Counted from the stretch's first letter, positions 1 through 5,540 are shown. The stretch: DNA of 7,480 bases from an uncultured Oscillochloris sp. (GCA_903877345.1 CAIRDL010000775.1:1-7480), one strand, 5' to 3'. The notes: generated by a model not told the origin, from the letters alone. Translations and numbers: made by a program.

Positions 1-1989
1 AATGGCCGGCACCGCCGCCGTTTGCAACTCAAAGGCACCAAGGTCGCACTTGGCGTTATAGCCGCGTGGCAGGTTGCGCGCATCAACCGTGACCGTTGTG
101 CGACAGAGGTTGTCGCCCCTGGCAATGATGTCGAGCGCCGAACTTCCTGCTGACAGCGCCAGAGTCTGGGGCGCGTTCGTGGCACCATTCGCAGCGAGTG
201 CAGTATCGAGAGAGGCACCGCTAGTTAGCGTGGGCGCATTGACGAACGTCCCGGTGGAATTTGCGGAACTCCCAACCAGGTTTGGCCCGGTGAACGTCGC
301 CGTCGCTGTACCTCGGTTGGCAGCGCCGCCCGCGACGTTGCCGGGCTGATCGTTGTAGAAATCGGCCCCGGTGGTGCCGGTGTCGCCCGTATTGTTGGCG
401 AGCAGGCTTCCTTCCAGCGTCGTCACACTGTTGACGACAGTCGCGCTATCATAGCCGAGGGTATACACCCCCGCGCCCCTGGCAATGCCGCCGTTGCCGG
501 TGCCACTGCCCACCGCCGCCGTATTGTGGGCGATGGTCGTGTACTGAAGGGTGACGGTGCCGTTGAGGTTGAAGATCGCGCCGCCAAGGCCCGAGCCGCG
601 CTCGCCAAAGTCATTAGCCGCATTGCCGCCCGTGGCGCTATTATTGGCGAAGGTACCATTGGTGATGGTCAGCGTGCCCGTGTGATTAAAGATGGCCCCG
701 CCAAGGCCCGCGCCGCCACCGGAGTAGTTGGAGACCCCGCCGCCGCCACCGAAGCCGCCTTGGCTGCCACCGCCGCCGTTGCTGCCGCCGCCACCGCCGA
801 AGCCGCCACCGCCGCTGCCACCGCTGCCATTGTAGTCCCCGCCGCCGCCGCCACCGCCGAAGCCACCGCCGCCGCCGCCGCTGCCGCCACCACCGCCGCC
901 GCCGCTGCCGCCACCGCCACCGCCACCGCTGTTGTTAAGGGTAAGACCGCCGACGCCGAAGTTGCCGCCACCACCGTTGACGCCGCCGCTGCCGCCACCA
1001 CCGCCGCCACCACTACCATTGCCAGCAGCAGTAGCGCTTCCAGAGGCAGCACCCAAGCCACCCATCCCATTGGAGGTGCCGCCGCCGCCGCTACCAGATG
1101 TGCCTGCAGCGCCATTCTCATTACAGCCAAAGCCCGCGCCGCCGCCACCGCCACCGCCAATACCACTGCCACCCGTACCTGGCCTGCATGCTGCGTTTGC
1201 GTTGGTGATACTACCGCCAAAGCCGCCGCCGCTGCTGCTACTGCCATCGCTGCCCATGCCACCGCCGGCACCACTGTTCCCACTGGTGGGGAGAGGTGTT
1301 CCGTTGCCGCCCGTGGCGCTGTTGCTGTCGAGCGTGACCCGCTCCAAGGTGAGCGCACCCTGGTTGAAGATCGCGCCGCCCATGCCGCCACCGCCGCCGC
1401 CGCCGTCAAAACCATCGCCGCCGCGCGCCTTGCCGCCGCGCAGGGTCACGTTCCGCAGGGTCAGCGTGCCCGCGCCGGGGCTGACAAAGGTCGTTGGGCT
1501 GGCCCCCACAAAGAAGAAGCGCAACCGCGTGGTCGCCGTGCTCTCGATCACCGCGCCATTGCCCTCGATCACGATGTCGCTGCTGATCGCGGGCAGCGCG
1601 TTGGGGCCGTACCAATAATTATCAGCCGCCGTCAGGGTGTAAGTGCAGCCGGAGTTCAGGCTAAGCGTGTTTTGTCCTTCGGGGTTGATCGTATTGTTGG
1701 CCGCATAGATCTTGGTGATCAGATCGGTGGTAGTGCAATCCACCGTGAGCGCTGCCGCGTGCGCGGGCGGGACGACCGCACCCTGGAACGGCAGGCTGAT
1801 CAGCAGTCCGACCAGCGTCGCGCTGACGAGCGTGCGCCAGCGCCGCGAACGGGGTCGCATGGCGTGCGCTGGATCGTGTTGCCGTTCCGCCGCCGCGATC
1901 TGGTCGCTGAGCGAAAGGGGTGACGGCGCATCTGCGGGCTGCGCGAACTTCTGACCACGTTGCGGAAATGGACGGTGTCGGTGGGACAT
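1..1989 (-). CDS. Glycine-rich secreted beta-helix protein, choice-of-anchor Q type (3' end outside window)
   Basis: Open for 663 codons with no stop before the left edge. The ATG at 1989 is preceded by GGAGG (1994-1998, 4 nt spacer). An in-frame ATG at 1860 has no Shine-Dalgarno but would sit directly before an Arg-rich, hydrophobic signal peptide (about residues 44-78, AHA|A cleavage). The 1989 start therefore gives an unusual 43-residue Pro/Gln-rich extension. After the signal come beta-strand repeats; the motif GGAIFN occurs at residues 204-209, 430-435 and 469-474, each followed by a TLT/VTL strand and then N(S/T)A, as in Pmp/parallel beta-helix proteins. Residues about 191-429 are almost pure Gly/Ser/Asn/Ala. 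Residues 648-655 read CDLGAFEL, preceded by an Arg-Asn-Leu-Pro-Arg-Gly stretch, the hallmark of choice-of-anchor Q domains. Known of the family: surface or secreted proteins. Inferred: cell-surface adhesin or sheath component. The C-terminal anchor is not visible. Confidence 0.85.
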   Translation of the reverse strand, partial: MSHRHRPFPQRGQKFAQPADAPSPLSLSDQIAAAERQHDPAHAMRPRSRRWRTLVSATLVGLLISLPFQGAVVPPAHAAALTVDCTTTDLITKIYAANNTINPEGQNTLSLNSGCTYTLTAADNYWYGPNALPAISSDIVIEGNGAVIESTATTRLRFFFVGASPTTFVSPGAGTLTLRNVTLRGGKARGGDGFDGGGGGGGMGGAIFNQGALTLERVTLDSNSATGGNGTPLPTSGNSGAGGGMGSDGSSSSGGGFGGSITNANAACRPGTGGSGIGGGGGGGAGFGCNENGAAGTSGSGGGGTSNGMGGLGAASGSATAAGNGSGGGGGGGSGGVNGGGGNFGVGGLTLNNSGGGGGGGSGGGGGGGSGGGGGGFGGGGGGGDYNGSGGSGGGGFGGGGGSNGGGGSQGGFGGGGGVSNYSGGGAGLGGAIFNHTGTLTITNGTFANNSATGGNAANDFGERGSGLGGAIFNLNGTVTLQYTTIAHNTAAVGSGTGNGGIARGAGVYTLGYDSATVVNSVTTLEGSLLANNTGDTGTTGADFYNDQPGNVAGGAANRGTATATFTGPNLVGSSANSTGTFVNAPTLTSGASLDTALAANGATNAPQTLALSAGSSALDIIARGDNLCRTTVTVDARNLPRGYNAKCDLGAFELQTAAVPAI
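703..1419 (-). repeat. Glycine-rich low-complexity coding tract
   Basis: This is the part of the surface-protein gene built from runs of GGC and GGT codons interrupted by Ser, Asn, Phe or Ala codons, giving blocks such as GGGGGGGSGG and GGFGGGGG. Read on the plus strand it is (CCGCCA)-like DNA, which keeps several other frames open for hundreds of codons. Nearly pure triplet-repeat DNA like this is prone to slippage, so allele length may vary in steps of three without breaking the frame. That last point is inference. Confidence 0.9.
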
Positions 1990-2101
1990 AGGGCCTCCGT
2001 AAGAACCTACGCGCTTTACGCTGCAAGTTGCAATGGCGAGCTAGGACAGTTCTCTGGCAAGCCCTGGTGGGTTCTGACCGCCGACGGTTGACCGCTTCCG
2101 A
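1990..2101. other. Upstream region of the surface-protein gene, no gene seen
   Basis: This is the 5' flank of the minus-strand surface gene and carries its GGAGG at 1994-1998. I see no promoter I would defend. A 12-nt segment at 2074-2085 is the exact reverse complement of 2114-2125 inside the neighbouring heptamer array, so one array edge could fold into a hairpin. No coding region is supported here. Confidence 0.5.
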
Positions 2102-2199
2102 CGGCGGTCGGCGGTCGGCGGTCAGCGGTCAGCGGTCGGCGGTCGGCGGTCGGCGGTCGGTGGTCGGTGGTCGGCAGTCGGCGGTCAGTAGTCAGCGGT
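2102..2199. repeat. Heptamer tandem array, 14 units, consensus CGGCGGT
   Basis: Fourteen uninterrupted 7-bp units: seven CGGCGGT, three CAGCGGT, two CGGTGGT, one CGGCAGT and one CAGTAGT. Every variant keeps the purine/pyrimidine pattern YRRYRRY, and every change is C to T or G to A at a CpG of the consensus. Because the unit is 7 bp, the array cannot encode a repeated in-frame peptide shorter than seven residues. It lies about 110 bp upstream of the surface gene. It resembles the short tandemly repeated repetitive (STRR) heptamers known from cyanobacteria in design, not in sequence. Confidence 0.95.
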
Positions 2200-2225
2200 C
2201 ACAACTATTATCCCAGAAAGCACCG

Positions 2226-2244
2226 GGGCTGTCCAACACAGCCC
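2226..2244. other. Perfect 7-bp hairpin, no T tract
   Basis: GGGCTGT (2226-2232) and ACAGCCC (2238-2244) flank a 5-nt loop. There is no following T run, so it is not a recognisable terminator. The surrounding 2200-2395 has no gene I can support; short open frames exist on both strands but none resembles a known family. Confidence 0.4.
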
Positions 2245-2395
2245 GTTGACGACTCATGGCGGTTGCAAAGTCTCTGCATACCCCTCGGTGCTGCGACCTC
2301 ATTGGGCGTGTTGTGCCAGTTGTTCGGGTTGAGCAGCGACCCCGTCACGACAAAGGTGACGCTACCTTTCTCTATAACACGACGTTTTTCCTTGA

Positions 2396-2704
2396 CCTCA
2401 CGCACCAACCGCCCACACCGAAACCATCCTCGCCACCTACACCCTCGCCGACCTCACCAGCGCAGACGAGCCGAGCCGCATCATACTCGCCTGCTATCGA
2501 AGCCTCATTTTGGTTGAAGACACCCGCGCCGGCTCGTTCCTCCGCCAGGCAGCGTTGCGGTTGCGGGAGCGGGCAGCCCGTTTGGCAAGTCCCGAGGCCC
2601 AAGCGACCTTCTGCGAGGCGGTGGCGGCGAACCGCATCCTTTTGGCCTTGGCGGAGGGTCGCGAGTTGTTCGTCCCCACGCCGCAAGCCGTGGTGCCATC
2701 GTAG
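2396..2704 (+). pseudogene. 3' remnant of a BTAD/TPR-type transcriptional regulator
   Basis: The frame is open from a TGA at 2393-2395 to the TAG at 2702-2704 (102 codons), with no ATG/GTG start near its beginning; the only internal candidate is a TTG at 2510. The translation has the look of the C-terminal TPR end of large SARP/LuxR-like ATPase regulators: a CYRSLILVEDTRAG helix, then RERAARLASPEAQATF, then EAVAANRILLALA. Family members usually show a similar Cys-Tyr-Arg helix, an RAAR turn and a final NR-x-IL helix. The N-terminal DNA-binding and ATPase parts are absent upstream, where the sequence is unrelated in all frames I read. A broken gene end is the best reading; a short standalone protein from TTG 2510 is less likely. 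The assignment rests on motif recognition only. Confidence 0.5.
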
Positions 2705-2973
2705 ACCCCAAGGCTGTCGCAAAGTCGCTCACGGTGGCCGACCGCCCGCTTTCGCGGGCGGCTGAGCGTCGGCGGAGATGGTTGACGGCAAAGGTGAGCT
2801 CGTAGCCATCAGGACTGCGCTTTCCCGTGGCGACCAGCCATGCCCCGAGGAATGCAAGGGCCACAACGGCTTTGTTGACCGTTGCCGATTTGCGGCGCTT
2901 GCGGATGACCTGCCCTTCCAAAGACGCCACGCACTGTTTTATGGCAGTAGCGCAAAAGGCACGCTGTGAGCTT
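2705..2973. other. Unassigned spacer with a hairpin and an orphan minus-strand open frame
   Basis: No gene is convincing here. The minus strand is open from about 2975 leftwards through 2505; from a GTG at 2930 it would begin VASLEGQVIRKRRKSATVNK and contain a hydrophobic stretch AVVALAFLGAWLVA. I do not recognise it, it has no clear Shine-Dalgarno, and it runs antisense through the regulator remnant. A perfect hairpin lies at 2742-2761 (CCGCCCGC, TTTC loop, GCGGGCGG), with a further outer pairing of 2727-2731 to 2763-2767. Confidence 0.4.
2742..2761. other. GC-rich 8-bp hairpin with TTTC loop
   Basis: A perfect inverted repeat of 8 bp around a 4-nt loop, 38 nt after the stop of the regulator remnant. 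The following sequence (GCTGAGCG) has no T tract, so it is not a standard intrinsic terminator. It could still end transcription or be part of a decayed repeat. Confidence 0.45.
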
Positions 2974-3048
2974 TGTCACGCTGAGCGCAGCGAAACGTCC
3001 CGGCGGGCGCTATGGATGCCGAGACCCTTTGCTTCGCTCAGGGTGACA
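2974..3048. repeat. 75-bp imperfect palindromic intergenic repeat (REP/MITE-like)
   Basis: The arms begin TGTCACGCTGAGCGCAGCG (2974-2992) and end CGCTCAGGGTGACA (3035-3048). They pair co-linearly, with no insertions, from 2974/3048 inward to about 3005/3017, with scattered mismatches. The CTGAGCG-AGCGAA-CGG type of palindrome is a recurring extragenic repeat in many bacterial genomes and gives spurious peptides containing HAERSE. It holds no gene. Mobility is inferred from this resemblance; no target duplication is obvious. Confidence 0.7.
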
Positions 3049-3134
3049 TAATGCCGGGATGGGATGCTTAAGAAGATCGGCTTCCCCTAGTTGAAACCGC
3101 AGCTCTCCAGGCATTGCCGTACAGAGCACTCCAT

Positions 3135-3512
3135 CTAGGGGGTGGCAGGAGGCCAGAGGCTGAAGCGACGATAGCCCTCCAGGTCAAGCGTGAGGCGCTG
3201 GAAGAGCCGGGTGACATTGCTCAGCCCGTAGCAGCGGCGCTTGAGCACCTTGAGTTTGTTGGTGAGCCCTTCGACAAAGCCACTCGTCTTCCGGTTGAGA
3301 ACGTAGTTCGTAATCAGATCAAGCCAACGGTCGAGCATACCAAGCAGCGCGTCTGCGGTCACGTCTTCTTTGGTGGTCACATCGGTACAGGTGCTCGTGA
3401 CCAACTACACCATCAAATGGCGCTCGTAGGCTTTGGTACGCAGCGCTTTCGGGTCATACCCGTCGAGGTGCTGGGTGGTGGTGGGATGGTCGTCACAGCA
3501 CGGACAGACGTA
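3135..3512 (-). pseudogene. Internally deleted ISL3-family transposase remnant
   Basis: Read leftwards from 3512, one frame gives an N-terminal zinc-finger-like YVCPCCDDHPTTTQHLDGYD, then KAYERHLMV, an in-frame TAG (3405-3407, where CAG/Gln would be expected), LVTSTCTDVTTKEDV and DALLGMLDRW. It then joins directly (about 3323) to LDLITNYVLNRKTSGFVEG and KLKVLKRRCYGL, the conserved C-terminus of ISL3 (DDE_Tnp_ISL3) transposases, and stops at 3135. Intact family members have a DDE catalytic core of over 200 residues between these two blocks; it is missing here without loss of frame. The product cannot be a transposase. The element is a dead copy or a non-autonomous derivative. I could not find matching terminal inverted repeats. 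The 5' end abuts the small gene at 3530-3676. Confidence 0.8.
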
Positions 3513-3516
3513 GCCC

Positions 3517-3530
3517 GACCCCTGACCCCT
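3517..3530. repeat. Two-copy heptamer GACCCCT
   Basis: GACCCCT at 3517-3523 and again at 3524-3530, overlapping the stop codon of the 48-residue gene and lying at its junction with the transposase remnant. Only two copies are present. It is listed because two other period-7 arrays occur in this window. Confidence 0.5.
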
Positions 3531-3676
3531 TACGATGACTCAGGCAGTTGCTTGTTTGGCGGCGCGGGTGCACCGAGGATTTTGTTCGTGAGGTAGGTAG
3601 CGATTCGGGCGGCAGCAAGGCCAAGAATCAGATTGATAATGCCATACACAAAGCGTCGGCGCAGATCGTCTTCCAT
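3530..3676 (-). CDS. 48-residue single-span membrane protein, unknown function
   Basis: ATG at 3676 to TAA at 3530-3532, 48 residues. The start lies 5 nt after the stop of the YugP-type peptidase gene, and GGAGGAA sits about 9 nt upstream of the ATG, inside the peptidase's last codons, so translation is probably coupled. The sequence opens with a charged MEDDLRRR head, followed by one hydrophobic segment (about residues 9-30, from FVYGIINLILG through ATYLT), then a Pro-rich polar tail (APAPPNKQLPESS). By the positive-inside rule the Arg-rich N-terminus is likely cytoplasmic. I recognise no family. It could be an accessory subunit or stabiliser of the adjacent membrane peptidase; that is inference from operon context. 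Its 3' end is bounded by two GACCCCT heptamers and the transposase remnant, so a longer ancestral form cannot be excluded. Confidence 0.65.
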   Translation of the reverse strand: MEDDLRRRFVYGIINLILGLAAARIATYLTNKILGAPAPPNKQLPESS

Positions 3677-3681
3677 CGTGA

Positions 3682-4386
3682 TTAGTTCCTCCGTCGGCCA
3701 AGAATACTGATAAAGTAGAGCAGTTGCGCGACTGACTGAGCGGCAGCAGCCACGTAGGTCAGCGCCGCCGCATTAAGCACTGCATTGACACCGTTCGCCT
3801 CCTCAACCGTGACCAGGCCATTACGCTGGAGCATCGCCTTAGCGCGGGCGCTGGCGTTGAACTCAACCGGCAGCGTCACCAAAGTGAAGGCCACCGCCGC
3901 CGAGAAGAGGATCACCCCGGCCACCGCAATGGTGTAGCCCAGTTGGCCCCCGCGCCCTGCAACCGCCCCCAGCATCAGGCCAATGAAGAAGAGGATCGTA
4001 CCCAAATTGGAACCCAGATTGGCGATGCCGACAATACTCGCCCGCGCCTGGAGCCAGAAATACCCCTCTTTGTCTTGGGCGGCGTGTCCAAGCTCGTGAG
4101 CCACAATCGCCATCGCCGCCACCGAAGGCTGCGTCGAACTCTCAGACAGGCGCATCACTTTGCTACGGGGATCATAGTGATCGGTAAGCGTCCCGCCGAT
4201 ACGCTCAATCCGCACATGGGCCAAGTTCTCGTTCTGCATCAGCGTTTGGGCAACATCCATACCGTTGAGTCGTTTGGCACTTGGCACCTGCGACCATTTG
4301 CGAAAGGCCGATTGGACTTGGAACTGCGCCCACATGGCGAAGAGCATTGCTGGTAGGGCGAAGATGAAGTAGGTGAGGTCGAACAT
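3682..4386 (-). CDS. Membrane zinc metallopeptidase, YugP/Zn_peptidase_2 family
   Basis: 234 residues, a usual length for the family (PF04298, B. subtilis YugP). ATG 4386 has GAAGGAAA about 7 nt upstream. An N-terminal membrane segment (about 4-22) is followed by the conserved YDPRSKVMRLSE (71-82) and the zinc site HELGH (97-101), where the two His bind zinc and Glu98 is the catalytic base. Further hydrophobic segments lie at about 115-145, 150-172 and 208-229. LPVEFNASARA (172-182) matches the family's conserved VEF-D/N-AS motif, in which Glu175 is a likely third ligand. All catalytic residues are present, so an active membrane protease is expected; substrates in this family are largely unknown. 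It is first in a two-gene minus-strand unit with the 48-residue protein, behind a candidate promoter at 4480-4510. Confidence 0.92.
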   Translation of the reverse strand: MFDLTYFIFALPAMLFAMWAQFQVQSAFRKWSQVPSAKRLNGMDVAQTLMQNENLAHVRIERIGGTLTDHYDPRSKVMRLSESSTQPSVAAMAIVAHELGHAAQDKEGYFWLQARASIVGIANLGSNLGTILFFIGLMLGAVAGRGGQLGYTIAVAGVILFSAAVAFTLVTLPVEFNASARAKAMLQRNGLVTVEEANGVNAVLNAAALTYVAAAAQSVAQLLYFISILGRRRN

Positions 4387-4479
4387 GCCGGTTTCCTTCG
4401 TCAGTTGAAAAAAACGCTGCGGTGACGATCCCCCCGTGGTTTGGCGTGGCCTATGAGACCGTAACGACGTAACGGCGGC

Positions 4480-4510
4480 AGTATAGCATGGACGCGCTAG
4501 GTTGTGCCAA
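4480..4510 (-). promoter_or_regulatory. Candidate sigma70 promoter of the YugP-type operon
   Basis: On the minus strand, TTGGCA (4510-4505) and TATACT (4485-4480) are separated by 19 nt, longer than the ideal 17. Transcription would begin near 4473, giving a leader of about 85 nt. Two CGTAACG copies (4460-4466, 4468-4474) lie at the expected start point and could be an operator. Confidence 0.45.
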
Positions 4511-4535
4511 GCCCTAGGTGCGACGTAAAGTTTGA

Positions 4536-4637
4536 TATAGCAATCCTATGGAGGTTATTGCGCGGAGTCGAGGCTTTAGCCGGGTAGAGCCGCCTAAAGG
4601 CTCAACTCCTTTTCACAACCTGTGTAGGATTGCGATA
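4536..4637. repeat. 102-bp co-linear imperfect palindrome (MITE/REP-like)
   Basis: Every base of 4536-4586 faces its partner in 4587-4637 without any insertion or deletion: 36 Watson-Crick pairs plus 4 G/T pairs out of 51. Paired blocks, outermost first, are 4536-4548/4625-4637 (one mismatch), AGGTT/AACCT, GGAGT/ACTCC, GAG/CTC and CTTTAG/CTAAAG. GATA occurs at both ends. It carries no gene and sits between the divergent YugP-type and rplU transcription units. Confidence 0.8.
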
Positions 4638-4721
4638 CAAGGTTGGCGTTCGCGGGTTCGTTGGGCTTTGCAGACGTAGCCGGGGCGTTTACACTCCCGG
4701 CGGGCAGGGGCTGACACCATA

Positions 4722-4744
4722 GGCCGCACCTTCAGGGTGCGGCC
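4722..4744. other. Perfect 9-bp hairpin upstream of the rplU promoter
   Basis: GGCCGCACC and GGTGCGGCC flank a TTCAG loop. It ends 3 nt before the -35 box of the rplU promoter and is not followed by a T run in either direction. Its right arm shares GGCC (4741-4744) with a second inverted repeat (4741-4746/4755-4760) that brackets the -35 box. It may be an insulating terminator-like structure or a protein site. Confidence 0.55.
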
Positions 4745-4747
4745 CGT

Positions 4748-4776
4748 TTGACACCGGGCCGTGCCTCGGTTACAAT
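4748..4776 (+). promoter_or_regulatory. Strong sigma70-type promoter of rplU-rpmA-rpmE
   Basis: A perfect TTGACA (4748-4753), a 17-nt spacer and TACAAT (4771-4776, 5 of 6 to consensus). The predicted start at about 4783 gives a leader of about 124 nt before the rplU GTG. Inverted repeat GGCCCG/CGGGCC brackets the -35 box and could be an operator. Confidence 0.8.
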
Positions 4777-4808
4777 CGCCACAGTTCAGGGCGGGCTTTC
4801 CGCTCTCT

Positions 4809-4835
4809 TTTCTTGTTTGCAAGAAACCTGTTTTT
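4809..4835 (+). promoter_or_regulatory. Hairpin plus T tract in the rplU leader, possible attenuator
   Basis: TTTCTTG (4809-4815) and CAAGAAA (4820-4826) form a perfect 7-bp stem with a TTTG loop, followed by CCTG and five T (4831-4835). The stem is A/T-rich, so termination may be weak. L21 operons of Firmicutes carry a known autoregulatory leader; whether this one is analogous is inference. Confidence 0.4.
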
Positions 4836-4863
4836 GGTCGCAGCATCGGCACCCCTGCACGAC

Positions 4864-4893
4864 GCAGACCGCCGCCCCGCAGACCGCTGCCCA
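4864..4893 (+). repeat. 15-bp tandem duplication before the rplU ribosome binding site
   Basis: GCAGACCGCCGCCCC (4864-4878) is followed directly by GCAGACCGCTGCCCA (4879-4893), differing at two positions. It ends at the AAGGAG (4893-4898) that serves the rplU GTG start, with 8 nt spacing. Confidence 0.75.
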
Positions 4894-4906
4894 AGGAGTA
4901 TGAGAC

Positions 4907-5227
4907 GTGTACGCGATTATCCGTGACCGCGGGATGCAGTACCGCGTCGAGCAAGGCCAGGTGCTCACGCTCGATCTGATCGAAACGGCTGAAGCTGGCA
5001 GTCAGCTTGAATTGGGCGAGGTGCTGCTCATCGGCGATGGCACGACCATCAAGGTCGGTTCGCCCCTGGTGCGTGGGGCTTCGGTGCAGGCCGAGGTGCT
5101 TGGTATGCGTAAGGGCGACAAGATTATCGTCTTCCGCTACCGCAACAAGAAGCGCTACCGTCGGCGCACCGGCCACCGCCAGCGCTATACGCAAGTGAAG
5201 ATCAGCGCGATCATTACTGAGGAGTAG
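4907..5227 (+). CDS. rplU: 50S ribosomal protein bL21
   Basis: 106 residues, normal length. The GTG at 4907 is chosen because AAGGAG (4893-4898) lies 8 nt upstream; the out-of-frame ATG at 4900 is too close to it. The protein starts MYAIIRDRGMQYRVEQGQ, typical of bL21, and has the signature basic loop KGDKIIVFRYRNKKRYRRR followed by TGHRQRYT (residues 69-95), which contacts 23S rRNA. It is a structural component of the large subunit near domain I and assembles with bL20. First gene of the operon: rpmA starts 6 nt after its stop, and rpmA's GAGGAG lies inside its last codons, implying coupled translation. Expression is probably driven by the TTGACA/TACAAT promoter and perhaps modulated by the leader hairpin. 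Confidence 0.97.
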   Translation: MYAIIRDRGMQYRVEQGQVLTLDLIETAEAGSQLELGEVLLIGDGTTIKVGSPLVRGASVQAEVLGMRKGDKIIVFRYRNKKRYRRRTGHRQRYTQVKISAIITEE

Positions 5228-5233
5228 AAGGTT

Positions 5234-5524
5234 ATGGCGCATAAAAAGGGTGTTGGCAGTTCGCGTAATGGTCGCGACAGCAAGCCGAAGATGCGCGGCG
5301 TGAAAGCCTACGGCGGCGAGCATGTCGTCCCAGGCAATATCATCGTCCGCCAGTGCGGTACCAAGATTAAGCCCGGGAAGAATGTCGGCCTGGGCCGCGA
5401 CTTTACGATTTATGCCATGATTGAAGGCAAGGTCAAGTTTCAGCCTTATTCGCGTGACCAGAAAATGGTTAGCGTGATTCCGCTGGAGCCGCCCGTTGAG
5501 GTTGCTGCCCCCGCAGCCGACTAA
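5234..5524 (+). CDS. rpmA: 50S ribosomal protein bL27
   Basis: 96 residues. The N-terminus MAHKKGVGSSRNGRDSKPK is canonical and lacks the cleavable extension found in Firmicutes, so no Prp-type processing is expected. The N-terminal tail of bL27 reaches into the peptidyl transferase centre and helps position tRNA. The core shows GGEHVVPGNIIVRQCGTKIKPG (in part) and the GLGRDFTIYAM beta-barrel strand. The last dozen or so residues (PLEPPVEVAAPAAD) are Pro/Ala-rich and longer than the E. coli protein's tail. The ribosome binding site GAGGAG (5219-5224) overlaps the end of rplU. The usual third gene, obgE, does not follow; rpmE does. Confidence 0.97.
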   Translation: MAHKKGVGSSRNGRDSKPKMRGVKAYGGEHVVPGNIIVRQCGTKIKPGKNVGLGRDFTIYAMIEGKVKFQPYSRDQKMVSVIPLEPPVEVAAPAAD

Positions 5525-5540
5525 AGCCCTAGACACGACC

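Noticed and set aside
669..1618. Further long Ala-rich and Pro-rich open frames on both strands
   Set aside because: Low-complexity shadows of the same triplet-repeat DNA. The minus-strand frame starting at 1989 alone has a signal peptide, GGAIFN repeats and a CDLGAFEL end.
526..1923. 465-codon plus-strand open frame rich in Ala and Thr
   Set aside because: It is the antisense reading of the glycine-rich surface-protein gene; GGC/GGT runs read as GCC/ACC in other frames keep it open. No domain and no ribosome binding site.
2102..2199. CRISPR array
   Set aside because: Units are contiguous 7-mers with no spacers; this is a simple tandem repeat.
1990..3530. tRNA or other structured RNA gene
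   Set aside because: I found no cloverleaf with TTCGA-type T-loop or CCA end on either strand; the hairpins there are isolated.
3114..3596. 160-codon plus-strand open frame
   Set aside because: It runs antisense to the ISL3 transposase remnant and the 48-residue gene and resembles nothing known.
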